DNA from: Collybia mongolica
Taxonomy: Eukaryota > Basidiomycota > Agaricomycetes > Agaricales > Clitocybaceae
DNA: 64,000 bases
Direction: 5' to 3'
NCBI GenBank assembly: GCA_013420905.1
Contig: JAAXNY010000008.1
Coordinates: 1,612,001 to 1,676,000 of the forward strand
Within the stretch, counting starts at the first letter, position 1; each line of letters starts with the position of its first letter. Below are positions 33,170 through 43,781 of the stretch, in pieces. Both the position numbers and the translations under genes were made by a program. A model generated the notes under the pieces. That model had not been told where the DNA came from, did no database searches, and saw only the letters and a program-made list of their open reading frames with translations.

Positions 33170-35815
33170 ATGAGCGCAATCCGCAGTGGAAAGAGTCGTA
33201 GGTCTACGTCGCGTGCTGCTCAATCTCCCTACACTCGGCCAGCGGCGAAAAAATCGGTGTGACTTCGTCTCAAATTGCTTCTACCGCGATGCACTGATAA
33301 TTGGGTTTAGTCTTGGAGCATCGCAGGGTTCCTGAGTTACCTGAATCCTTTGCGGTCAATATCTCCCGTGGAATCTCCCGAATCTCTGAGCAGTTTTGAC
33401 GAAGACGATGAATCGTTCAAATCTCAAGCACCTTTCGTGGCTGCTTCTTTGTCTGCCCGTGCAGAGCAGGTGCGCGGATGCAGAGTCATGTACCATTCAT
33501 TTGCAACTTCTAAAACATTATTTTACTTTTTTGGATTAGATCGCTATGGCTCAAGATATAGGGAACACGTTTGCATCTACTCGACAGTCAATCTTAACCC
33601 CTCCACCTTCCCAACCACATTCGAAACCAGGACCACCAAGAACACCGGCTCGCCCTGATCACTTCGATGAATCACCTTCACCGGCAAAAAATCTGGAAGC
33701 TGTTAGCAATTTCCTTGCCGAACACGCTGGTCAAACAATCAGTGACGTTGAAGTTGAAGGTTTGATCTCTCTCATCAACAAGAGTACTCCTCGTATGTAG
33801 TCTAGCTCTCCTATAAAGAGGATACTGACATTTGATTCAGCCGACCACCATGAACCTTTCCGATTTACCAGCAGTACGCCATCGACTCCAGTCCGTGGAA
33901 ACTCACCTTTCGCCCACACAAATGGGGTCAGCCTAAGTTTCTCTACATCAGCAGTAGAGATGGTGACACCATCACCCCGGAAGACTTTAACAAAAAACCC
34001 TAATGGGAAGTACCGGTGGGAGGGAGGAGGGAGCTCGAAACTACCTCGTTCACGGAATCGATATTCGTCTCCCGCATTTGGTCCCTCTCGTCCCTCTAAC
34101 AACCACATCGTTTTGAAAGAGACTCATTCTGCTGCCGAAAAACCTAAGGACACGAAGCGGAGAAGAGTTGGTGATGACATTGTTCAATCCTCTGCTTCGC
34201 TCAGCGGACCCACCACCAGCAGCACTACCGAGGATTCCCCAAATCTATCATATCGTTCGTCTGCCCCTGACTTATCTCCAACAAGGACTTCACAGGTTCA
34301 AGCGCTACCTTTCCCCGTTTCCAATGGTCCCTCCACGCCCAACAGGACCGTGCATATGCAAGTTGGAGCCAATGGGATGTCATCATCTTCTCGCCTTCGC
34401 CCCCCACAACTATCGGCAAAGCCCACTGTTCCTGTTGTCCCATCTCCTTTACGGCAGGCATGGTCTGGAGGTTCATCGTCTTCCCAGAGTGATTCTCCAC
34501 CATCTCAAATGCCAGGAGCACAGAAAAAAACGAAGGCAGCAAACTTCATGGCAGAATTGATAAAGGAAGTAACACCTCCGAAACGCCCTGATTTGAGTAA
34601 TCCATACCAAACGGCAAGTCCAGTTAGCAAAGTTGGCCCGCCAAAGCCCAGAGCGAAACGCGTCAGGGCCACAGGAAAGCCGGCCCCCCCGGACATTAAA
34701 GAGGCTATAGCGGAAAAGAAAGAAAAAGAACCAGAAAAGAAGGAAGAGAAGGAGTACTCTCCGCAAGCTATCATTGAGGCTACCCTCCCGAAGGTGTGTC
34801 ACCAGCGGTTTATTTCCCTTGTGAGGCCCAATTTAATGTAACTTTCCAGGGAAGCAAGCGATCGCGGCCACCTGCACACCTCCAAAAACAGTCTACATCT
34901 ACTTCAGATGCACTGCTATCAAGTAATCTCTCCATGCCCCGACAACTTCCTGGGTCCCAAAGCACGAAGTCCTCCTATGTTGTTGAGGAAGTTGACAGCG
35001 ATGAAGAGGATAAACCCAGAACCAAAAAGTCCAAGCCTCATCTCAATGGACGAGGTCTCGCGAGTACCAGTATAAATAAGTCAGGGATTACAATTGAGGA
35101 AGTTGACGATATTGATATGCAAACGGCCGTCGAAAAGCCCTCTGAGATCACTCCGCCTTCTGTTACTGTGACCGGTTCACCCTCGACAAACTCAAGCACA
35201 CTCGCTGGGAAAACCATGTTCACATCCTTCAAACCTACTTCAGCACCCAAGGAGCCTAGTAAACTGCGTTATAGCTATCGACCGGAAGCAGGAAGTCCAC
35301 CAGCCCTTTCAATGCCTTCATCTGTTCCCATCAAATCTGACATACGGTCTTCGTCGCCAACCCCTGCTACTGCGTCAATCACTATAAAAGATGGAGTAGA
35401 CGCCGGAAAGCTCTCAACTCATACACCCCCCCAAGAACCCATGCTTTATTCATCAAGTGGCTCTATTCCTTTATCCTCGTCTATGCCTTCCAAGGACGTT
35501 GCTCTTTCTGTGTCGGTTGATTCTCTGCCCACATTCGTGTTCAATTTTCGAGCATTTGTATACCCAACATCAGAGCAACATATGAAGGCCCTAAAGGAAG
35601 CACAGGCTCTGCCGAAAAATTCCCTACCTGTCTTTGATTTTTCAAAGTTACCTGTTGTGGAAACTGCCCCTCCTATCAAGACATTCGATTGGGCAGCAGC
35701 GGGAGTAAAACCCTCCCCGAGTCTGACTGGGGTCGGTTGGACCTGTTCAGTGTGTATGCTGTCTAATCCTGCAACTGCGGCAACCGAATGCACCATTTGT
35801 GGGACTGCCCGCTGA
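33170..35815 (+). CDS. Nuclear pore complex protein, Nup153/Nup1-like with RanBP2 zinc finger
   Basis: Exons: 33170-33256, 33311-33469, 33540-33792, 33841-34793, 34850-35815; 805 residues. The sequence is low complexity, rich in Ser, Pro and Lys, as in nuclear-basket nucleoporins. Seen features: a basic N-terminus (SGKSRRSTSRAAQ) then WSIAGFLSYLNPL that could be an amphipathic helix; a WEGGGSSKLPRSRNRYSSPA motif; a charged helix near residues 395-420 (EKKEKEPEKKEEKEY); and at the very end one RanBP2-type finger, GWTCSVCMLSNPATAATE CTICG. Canonical FG repeats are almost absent. Assignment as nuclear-basket protein is by architecture, so moderately sure. Confidence 0.72.
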
Positions 35816-36077
35816 TCTCACCCCTCATGAAATTTTTTTCTATTGTTTCCTCGCACTGGCATTGGCATGAGCTTTGAATTTCTCGAATTTCTTGTCACCT
35901 TCATAACCATGCAACACTCGCTTTGACTTCCCTCAACCATAACTACAGTTTACTTGTACACTTATTCCCATTCTATTTTTTTTACTACTACATATTTACG
36001 TGAAAGTTGAATAGAAGAGAACCAGGGAGAGCAGGGCTTGTTTCGTCCCAGAAATTCCAAGGTTCGCCTCGTCATCA

Positions 36078-37563
36078 TTACGAACTTGGGGTATGTCTTG
36101 TGAAATCTAAACGGCGTGCAAGGGATCGAGTCTTGGAATCGTCATTTGGGGAAGAGAGTTTACGTTTGAGGCGGCTGTTGTTGGCTTTCACACCAGGACC
36201 TGTGGAGTTCATCTCGACGTTCCCATCAACTTCTTCTAGGGGGCGTCCAGAAAACTGAGTCGTGCATTTAGGAAGCTTGGACGGATGAGTAGGATAAGGT
36301 AATGCAATGAAATAAGGATGAAACAGAGCCTAAAAGTAATAGAACATAAGCTTGTCATTCTCAAAGATACGACAACCTACTTCTTTTGCCGTGATTCGTT
36401 TCCTGGGCTCATATATAAGACATTTGCTCAAAAGGTTAAGGGTATCAGCACTGGCAGCCGTGAAAAGGTCACGAAGTGGCGTTTTCGGGAACTGGCCCAC
36501 TGGGACATAATCAGGCAGTTTAGTGTGTCCCTAAGAAATATTTCATTAGCAGAGCTGCCTCCTAATTAAGAAATAGTAATACCGGCCAGTCTTCCTCCGT
36601 CGGTGTCCCCAACGCACGGAATATAGTTTTTAGTTGATCCATGTCACTCTCACCAGGGAGGTATGGTATGCGAAGCATGAGTTCCGCAAATATCGTCCCA
36701 ACTGACCAGATATCAACCGCCGAGCTGTAGTAACGGCTGCCGAAAAGGAGTTCCGGTGGGCGATACCAACTTGGTATTTTCGTGAGCTGATCACCGCACA
36801 ACAAAGTGAAAAATACCACACCGAGTAATGACCTGACATGTCATTTTGTAGCCTGGGTCAGCGAAATCGCGAGCCAAACCAAAATCTGCAATCTTCAACT
36901 GGCCGTCAGAAGCTATGAGCAGATTGTTTGGTTTCAAATCCTGGAAACACCTCCAACTGAGCTTAAGAGTATAATGTACGTTCAGAGGAAGCTCACACGG
37001 TGTAAAACCCAATTACGATGGCAAAATTCGAGGCCACGAAATGTCATGGCCATCCAACTTTTGATATCCGCAGGTAGGAAGACGAGGGACCTGTCCTTAA
37101 TGATCATTTCAAGATCGGAATCGAGAAATTCTAGGACCAGATTGAGATTTGTCTTTGAGGAGAAAACGTCGAGAAGCTGTACAAAGGGCCAAACTGAATG
37201 TGAACCGCCAAGAAAATGCAAAACAGTGCTCACCTCTATGACATTCTGGTGATGCAGTTCCCTGAGATATTTTACTTCTCGGATAGCAGACATGTCTAAA
37301 CCATCTTTGAACTGCCCCACTTTGATCTTCTTGATAGCAACTTTTCGACCCGTTGCAACTTCTCTTCCTGTACACATCTTATTATCTGCATGTCCCTATG
37401 GTTGGGCAAGTGGACGTACCTCGATAAACAACTGCATAGGTACCCTCACCAACTTTTTGATCTTTCGCCCTTATGTGTATTGTCAAATGCTTTGAATAAA
37501 CAAGAGTTCAGGGTCTCACCACCGCCTTTGCCGTTCTACGTTCGCCTTCTCAACAGCATCCAT
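36078..37563 (-). CDS. CDK7: Cyclin-dependent kinase 7 (Kin28/Mcs6 type)
   Basis: The kinase of TFIIH phosphorylates the RNA polymerase II CTD and, in fission yeast and animals, activates other CDKs. Exons on the minus strand: 37563-37520, 37469-37420, 37367-37234, 37176-36997, 36940-36822, 36769-36583, 36530-36381, 36329-36078; 371 residues. Motifs: [13 protein letters not shown] (P-loop), [20 protein letters not shown] (catalytic Lys; CDK7-type helix), [19 protein letters not shown], a T-loop [19 protein letters not shown] and [15 protein letters not shown]. The [11 protein letters not shown] stretch is diagnostic of CDK7. A basic C-terminus follows. Confidence 0.93.
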
Positions 37564-37630
37564 TGGACGTTTGGGCTCGTGATCTTATTCTTTCCAAGGT
37601 CAGGTCTCAACACCTTTTTAATGAGCTTGC

Positions 37631-37984
37631 TTACATAGATTCCAAATCTCGGATCTCGATAGGCGAATAGAAAATTATGCATTCACCCAACAAAGGGGCC
37701 GCTGCTAACTCTGAGACTGACCGCGCTTTCGAGCTACAAGGCTGGTATATTACGTAACAGGCCAGGTTCAAATCCCGCGAATATGTAATACTTGCCCCAA
37801 GATACAGAGCAGGAAAAAGCGAGGAAAGCTTCTTTCCTGCTCCTTTTCCTTGTCGACGATTGTATTTCCGGTCAGTGATAGTCAAAGGCACGACCGTTCC
37901 CTTCGCAGCCGGACTATCACCGATCCAGTTTTGCAAATCGGCCTTGATATACGCAACGCCTTGCATCGGAGACCGATTGCTCAT
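37631..37984 (-). CDS. Hypothetical small protein, uncertain
   Basis: An uninterrupted minus-strand frame of 117 codons starts MSNRSPMQGVAYIKADLQNW and contains a basic stretch (DRKYNRRQGKGAGKK). Its base composition is gene-like. I recognise no domain, and the second half reads less protein-like. It occupies the 890-bp gap between the CDK7 and second J-domain genes, which otherwise holds only the divergent promoter. It could equally be a chance frame or have introns not resolved here. Confidence 0.25.
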   Translation of the reverse strand: MSNRSPMQGVAYIKADLQNWIGDSPAAKGTVVPLTITDRKYNRRQGKGAGKKLSSLFPALYLGASITYSRDLNLACYVIYQPCSSKARSVSELAAAPLLGECIIFYSPIEIRDLESM

Positions 37985-38452
37985 GGATCAGGTATATTTA
38001 TGCATCTTGAATCATGGTCCACCTTTCATTCAATACATTCAGATATATATTGAATTTTGCATTTTTTTCAACTCTGTAATCCTCCAGAAGTTGTAAAAAT
38101 GTATTACTTTCTTGAATCTACGAAGACTAGCATGCCTTGGCATGTACATATGAAGTTAGAAAACAATTTCTCCGGTACTGACCAACTGTGTTTCATAAGC
38201 AACAGGTATCTACGAAGGTGGGCACCTCATCGGCTTGTTAATGTCAGACCAACACTGTAGCGCCGTAGCGGGGCATGACAGAACACGCCATCACGCCAAT
38301 ATCATGTGACCAGTCTCCAAAGCTCCGCAATGTTCGGTTTGTGCTGTTTTACAAGTTCAACATACCGCCCAAAATCCCGCAGGCAAATTGCCTGATGCTG
38401 GTGTTACCGACATTCATACCGCAGCAGCCCTATGGTCTCGAGAGCCCAAAAT

Positions 38453-39195
38453 ATGTCCTCATTACCATATAGTTCCTTGTATGACATTCTTGGTATTGAT
38501 AAATCAGCCTCAATCGAAGATGGTCAGTAGTATGCCTACTAACACTTTCAAACACTCTGCACCTACTAATTTTTACAAAATAACAGTCCGTAAGGCATAC
38601 AAACGGAAAGCGTTGGAAACTCACCCAGATAAGTTGGGCCCAACAGCTGACGAACAGGAAAAGGAGATCGCAGAGGCACAGTTTCGCAAGGTATGCATTT
38701 ACCTGTTGTTAACTACCATATTTAGAAGGCCATTTTCAGGTGTATGAAGCGTTCGAAGTACTGGGTGATGCAGAGAAGCGTCGTGTACGTTTGATATCAC
38801 TTAGTCACCGACACACCTAATTATGTAAATGCAGGTGTATGACACCCGTTCATATGAACGACGATGGGAGTTGTCAGAAGAACTGAAACGGCGCCGAAAA
38901 GATCGAGAGGAATGGGCCCGGAAGCAGGAGGAGCAGCGGCGACTGCGCACTGAGGCATTCAGAAACCAACGCCGAAGAGAACAACTCACCAAAGCAAAGC
39001 AGCTTGAGACAATGGCCAAGTTAGTGAATGAGATGGTGGATGAACTGAACAATGAGATTCCAGGATGGTTAGAACGGAAGCGACAGATAGAACAGGTGTG
39101 TAAAGTTTGTTTGCTCTGTTTGAGAACTGAGAGGAGTGCCACAGAAAAAAGCAGCACGGGAAATGAAGGCAAAGCAGGCTAGCCGACCCCTGTGA
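38453..39195 (+). CDS. J-domain protein with long charged helix
   Basis: Exons: 38453-38522, 38587-38690, 38740-38784, 38835-39095, 39145-39195; 176 residues. The J domain is complete: SSLYDILGIDKSASIEDVRK, AYKRKALETHPDKLGPTADE (HPD present) and VYEAFEVLGDAEKRRVYD. Then comes a highly charged helix (RRWELSEELKRRRKDREEWA) and a basic tail. It has no His-rich or Gly/Phe region, unlike the J-domain gene at 4565-5751, so it is a distinct co-chaperone rather than a duplicate; the intron positions in the J domain are nonetheless alike (a split just before VRK/IRK and one before VYD). Confidence 0.87.
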
Positions 39196-39332
39196 ACGGG
39201 ACGTATTCTTATGATGATTTATTTGTATTCATGTTATCTTTGTGTTGTAGACTGCGTGTAGGATGAGTTCGTCGTCGCTACCTAACATTCATTTCGCGTC
39301 AATTGTAATGATTAGTAACTTACCTCATTCGA

Positions 39333-39938
39333 TCATTCGACCCCCAAAGCCACCAATCGACTTTTCGCAATCCGTCCAACATCCTCAACTGCTCTGCGCA
39401 ACTCTCCCTTCCATAAACCCCCGGAGATGTCTATGTTCTCAATTTCAGTCAAGGCGGGCTGGTCTGTCGATAAAGAATGTTCGAATCCCAGAAAATCCTC
39501 CAATTCCTCGGCAATGACATGTCGAGATCTTCCGTTTACAAACGTGATATAGCGCAGGCCGGGGTATTTTGCCTCATAGCATGCATTGAGATGTGCAAGG
39601 CGGGCTAGGACCTCGGGAGGTGTCGGGGCAATTCCAATGCCACCCTGCTCTTTTGCACTGAGGTTCGAAAGGTTTTTGCTATCTCCAATTCGAGGATGAC
39701 CCGCAATGAATGCCGATTGAGCAGATGTGTCCCAACTGGTGATTGTGGCGAGCACAATGTCTATCAGCTCGGAGTAAGAAGACGGTGGCTGTTGGAGAAG
39801 GGCTAGTTGGGGTTCAAGCCTCGATACGAGGATAGGTGAAGACTCAAACAAGGTCGCTAGCACATTGCCTAGAGCTGACTCTCTATGTGATAAATCCCCG
39901 AATATTACTGACAAAGGTGGCAAGCTGTTTGTCGACAT
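39333..39938 (-). CDS. OHCU decarboxylase (2-oxo-4-hydroxy-4-carboxy-5-ureidoimidazoline decarboxylase)
   Basis: The enzyme completes the conversion of urate to S-allantoin in purine breakdown. The gene is a single exon of 201 codons. Signature elements: LFESSPILVSRL near the N-terminus, the catalytic His in FIAGHPRIGD, the conserved SAKEQ with its Glu, and LNACYEAKYPGLRYITFVNG. The C-terminal helix (ELRRAVEDVGRIAKSRL) also fits. No peroxisomal PTS1 is present at the end (ALGVE), so localisation is open. It shares a 122-bp divergent promoter with the oxidoreductase gene. Confidence 0.9.
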   Translation of the reverse strand: MSTNSLPPLSVIFGDLSHRESALGNVLATLFESSPILVSRLEPQLALLQQPPSSYSELIDIVLATITSWDTSAQSAFIAGHPRIGDSKNLSNLSAKEQGGIGIAPTPPEVLARLAHLNACYEAKYPGLRYITFVNGRSRHVIAEELEDFLGFEHSLSTDQPALTEIENIDISGGLWKGELRRAVEDVGRIAKSRLVALGVE

Positions 39939-40060
39939 GATGAGTGTTGATCAAGCTGAATTGGACCGATATCCAAGCGACAACCTCCCGATGTCATGAT
40001 GTCACGTTTGCATTTATTTTATGGGAAGTATCATCTTCATCTTAACTTTTTATCAATAAC

Positions 40061-41575
40061 ATGGCTACACAATTTCAACTTCGTTGGGGAATCATATCTA
40101 CTGGAAAGATCGCGGTCTGTTTTGTTAAGGTCAGCATGTTATTGAGATGATCGAGTTCATCGCTGACAACTCGATTGTAGGATCTTCTGGTCGATCCCAA
40201 AACGTGCGAATGTTTCTTCATTCGACTTTCACTGATATTATGAACATGTAGCCGCGATGTTCACGATGTTGTTCATAAAGTCGCCGCCGTCGGGTCTCGG
40301 AGCGTTGAGAACGCTCGGAAGTTTATCGATGCCGTGGCTGGAGGCGACAGGTCGATCAAGGCATATGGAACTTATGAAGAAGTCTACTCTGACAAGGTTT
40401 GGCTCTTTGTCCCGTCTTAGAATCTCTCTTACATAATTATAGGATGTAGATGCCATCTACATCGGTGAGTTGTCTCATGCAGTACCCTGACCATAAGCTC
40501 AGCACCCCTCCTCCTCCATGTAGGAACGCCTCACACATTCCATTACACCAATGCCCTCGCAGCCCTAAAAGCTGGGAAGAATGTACTTTGCGAGAAACCA
40601 GTGACATGCAATTCCTCAGAGTTACGGTCTCTTATAACCACCGCAAAGGAATACAACGTATTCTTTATGGAAGCCGTTTGGACGCGGTTCCAGCCGTTGA
40701 CTTTGGAAGTCAAAAGAATAGCAGAGTCAGGGTCTCTGGGAGCACCCATTGTCCTTCATGCAGATCTGTCTGGGGATTTCGATATTTACAGTACGTCTAT
40801 CGCCGACTCCTAATGGTACACCTCCAATGAAGAATATTACAGACATCCCAAAAACCCATCGAATTTTAGACCCTGCTCTGGGAGGAGGGGCTCTACTCGA
40901 CCTGTAGGTCCTTCGAACATATTTCACCCAAACCACTTGTCTCATATGTACCCATAGTGGACCCTATCCCCTCGTTTGGGTATGCATTTTAATTTTGAGA
41001 GATCTCAATGTTTCTCATGAACTTTTGACAGGCGATTGTGGCTTTATATGAAAACCCCAGTAACAAACAAAATCCCCCTTCAACCATCACTGGAGCAATG
41101 TTGAAGACCCCACTCACTGGCGTTGACAGAAATACGACTTTCACACTGACATTCTCTTCTGCCGACCTTGCTGCCCAGGCCATCCTTAGCTGCAGTATCA
41201 ACCTCAATGCACCTCAACCTGGAGTAACCATCCGTTTTGAGCATGGCACGATTACTATTCCTGCACCCATTTATTGCCCCAAAGAATTTACCGTACAATA
41301 TTTTGGCAAGAATGGAGTTGTAAGAGAGGACAGGAGGGTGTTTGAATACGTTGGCGGAGGCTGGCATTACCAAGCAGATGAAGTTGCACGGTGTGTGCGA
41401 GATGGAAGAAAAGAGAGCGCATTATGGGGCCACAATAAGAGCTTGCTTGAGATGGAGATATTTGACGAGGTAAGGATTCAAATCTATGAAACTTTATTCA
41501 ATTATACCCTTGTCACTATAGGTTCGTCGGCAAGGCGGATATACTTTTCCTGTTGGGATTGAGAAAGTTCTATAA
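40061..41575 (+). CDS. Gfo/Idh/MocA family NAD(P)-dependent oxidoreductase
   Basis: Exons: 40061-40129, 40181-40203, 40252-40396, 40443-40464, 40524-40790, 40843-40903, 40958-40979, 41032-41469, 41522-41575; 366 residues. The N-terminal Rossmann fold starts FQLRWGIISTGKIAVCFVKD (variant GxxGxxA), with VDAIYIGTPHTFHYTNALAA and the family motif GKNVLCEKPVTCN including the catalytic Lys. The C-terminal domain has RILDPALGGGALLDLGPYPL. It resembles trans-1,2-dihydrobenzene-1,2-diol or D-xylose dehydrogenase relatives; the substrate is unknown. This is the last intact host gene before the transposon island. Confidence 0.9.
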
Positions 41576-42947
41576 ATATCGTCACGGGTACTATGGTGCG
41601 GGACACTTAAACTGTGGGGAAAAAGCCATGTGCCTAGTGAATACATGGAAAATCACATGATGGGATAGTATAGTATCTTCTCCCAATGCCTCTGGTTGAT
41701 TACATCGGAGTAACCATTGTGCTTGTGTGCAAAATGTAAGCTTACATGAAATTAGCAGACACATGAAGGGGACATACAGACTTTGAACACTATGTGAAAG
41801 GTGGAAACATGCTATCTATATTTTGATGTAATAAAGTGTGAGCCATTGATTCTCTCAGTATGTAATTTAAATGTTATATGTTTGGGGAGCTGTCAAAAGA
41901 TATCTTTGAAATAACAGTGATTTTATTTTTAAGGCCCTTGCATCAGTTGAACTCAAGACTATCTGACTATGGTGGATGAAGACATATAGGTCTGGTATGG
42001 GAGCAAAGGATGCACAGGCCCAAGTCAAAGTGTTTAGCTCTTGTGTCTACATCTCCCATTGGTGCATTCCTGAGACACTTGCTTGTCAGTGGGACATTGA
42101 TGATAGGCAAGAGCAAAGATAATTGATAAGATAATTGGACCCTCAATTTCCTTTTTTGGAGGGTGGCCAAATCTGGTGGTCTTCAACTTAAATAGCTGTG
42201 CAACACTTTATTTTTTGACAATCCCCTAAACAAATTCTTCCTCTCATTGAAAGAAAGTGTTTTGTGAAGCCAATAGGGATTTAGGGCATTTTTGAAAGCC
42301 TTTTCTATGGTGTGGACTATTAGTCACTGCTACTTTGTACACCAAAAATAGCAGGTCCAAAAATCAGTCAACCAAGCAAATGGACCTATTATGCAGAATA
42401 ACTCCCTATCTGCAATATTACAGAAAGACAATATTTTGAGTATGGAGGTTCTTTTTGATGGTATGTCCAAATATGGTACTCATCTCTGGCTTATGTCACT
42501 TGGCTCCACCTTGCGAATACCAGCATCTGTGGCCTATAATTTTGCAGTTAGCTGGAAATAACAACAAAGTCAATGAAAAGTCACACAAGAATCAATAAAT
42601 ATGGTAACTTAAATTCATGATTTTCTTTAAATTTTGATATGGATTTAGCCATTAAACAGATGATTTTAAACTACTTTGGGCTGGCTTTTGGTGATTGCAT
42701 CTAGGTGATGTCAAAACTTACAACTAAAGTTTGACTTTATTTTTTACTGAGTAACTGCAGAATATGACTAAAATGTCAGTCCTGCTGACTATGGAATTTT
42801 TTTTTAGTCACCAGATAGTCATCTGGCTATTGTGCATTATTATCAAGCCTGTACCAACTTCTGCAGGACTATGCTGCAACTTTTGCTTGACTATGACTCA
42901 ACCATAGCATTACCATGCAATCAGTTTGTAGCCAAATATTTGTAACT
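41576..42947. repeat. Decayed AT-rich, CpG-poor repeat DNA
   Basis: From about 41700 the sequence changes abruptly: CpG is nearly absent, AT content rises, and no open frames persist. This is what old methylated repeat DNA looks like. No specific family could be named; stretches may be relics of LTR elements flanking the fragment at 42948-43781. Confidence 0.6.
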
Positions 42948-43781
42948 TGAGGTAGAGGGTCATTGCTGGCAGATATGAGTCCTTATGTTTTTTTTGATTA
43001 ACTTTTCTTTATATTTCTAGAACCAGGTTGCAATAGAACTAGCTATACAGAATCTCTTCAACTTTATATTACTTTTTGTTGTTGATAAGGAACACTTGTC
43101 AGGCATTGTCCTGGGGTTGGATTGCAGGGTACAGGGAGTAGTTTGACAACATAGAAGGCCTGATGGATGCACAACATGAATATGTAATATGACCACACAT
43201 TTGAGCTTGCCAAATACTTGTTGCACTTCTGTAAGGGGTCATGTTGCCAAGAGGCTCAGGCAGGGAGCAGTATACACAGTATGAATGGCCATGCAGGGAA
43301 GGGATGATTATAGAGCACTAGAGGCTGGATCATGAGTAGAGAACCCCATACAAGTCTATTGCAAAGGTGCCCTTCCATAGAGAGGAAGGGGCACCTTATA
43401 TACAGTACATTATAGCTACACCTCAAATAACAACAGAATCTGATATCAGTAACTCTACTGATGCAACAATCCATCTGTGATATATCAGTCCTGAGTAAAC
43501 TACTATTTCTCAAGGGGTTAAGGCAATGTATGTCAGGATGATAGATGTAACAGCAAGGCTATGCAAGCTGTGCCATAGTGATTATGATGACTAGATGTGG
43601 ATGAAAAAGTGATGGCCTTACAACTTCACCCATATCCATTGTGTATGATATCAGCAACTCCAAATGAATTGCCAATAGAAGTTGGTGTTTATAGATCCTA
43701 TTGTTAGATTTAGAATCATGTGACTTCTTGTCTCATATGTTCAATGCCACATCACCAAGCCACCTGTACTAGACTTAGCTA
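42948..43781 (-). repeat. LTR fragment related to the 3' LTR at 1092-3737, uninterrupted
   Basis: The reverse complement aligns over its whole length with 1277-3737 once the two insertions there are removed; shared landmarks include ACTGTATATAAGGTGCC and the end CTCTACCTCA. It lacks the first about 185 bp of that LTR, which is replaced by unrelated sequence. It gives the empty-site sequence for both the retroposon and hAT insertions. No internal retrotransposon coding region adjoins it. Confidence 0.8.

Noticed and set aside
37741..37800. GGTTCAAATCCC at 37765, a perfect-looking tRNA B box, with GGGGC/GCCCC around it.
   Set aside because: The T stem pairs at only three of five positions, no A box or anticodon arm could be folded upstream, and the acceptor stem does not extend. 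Not called as tRNA.
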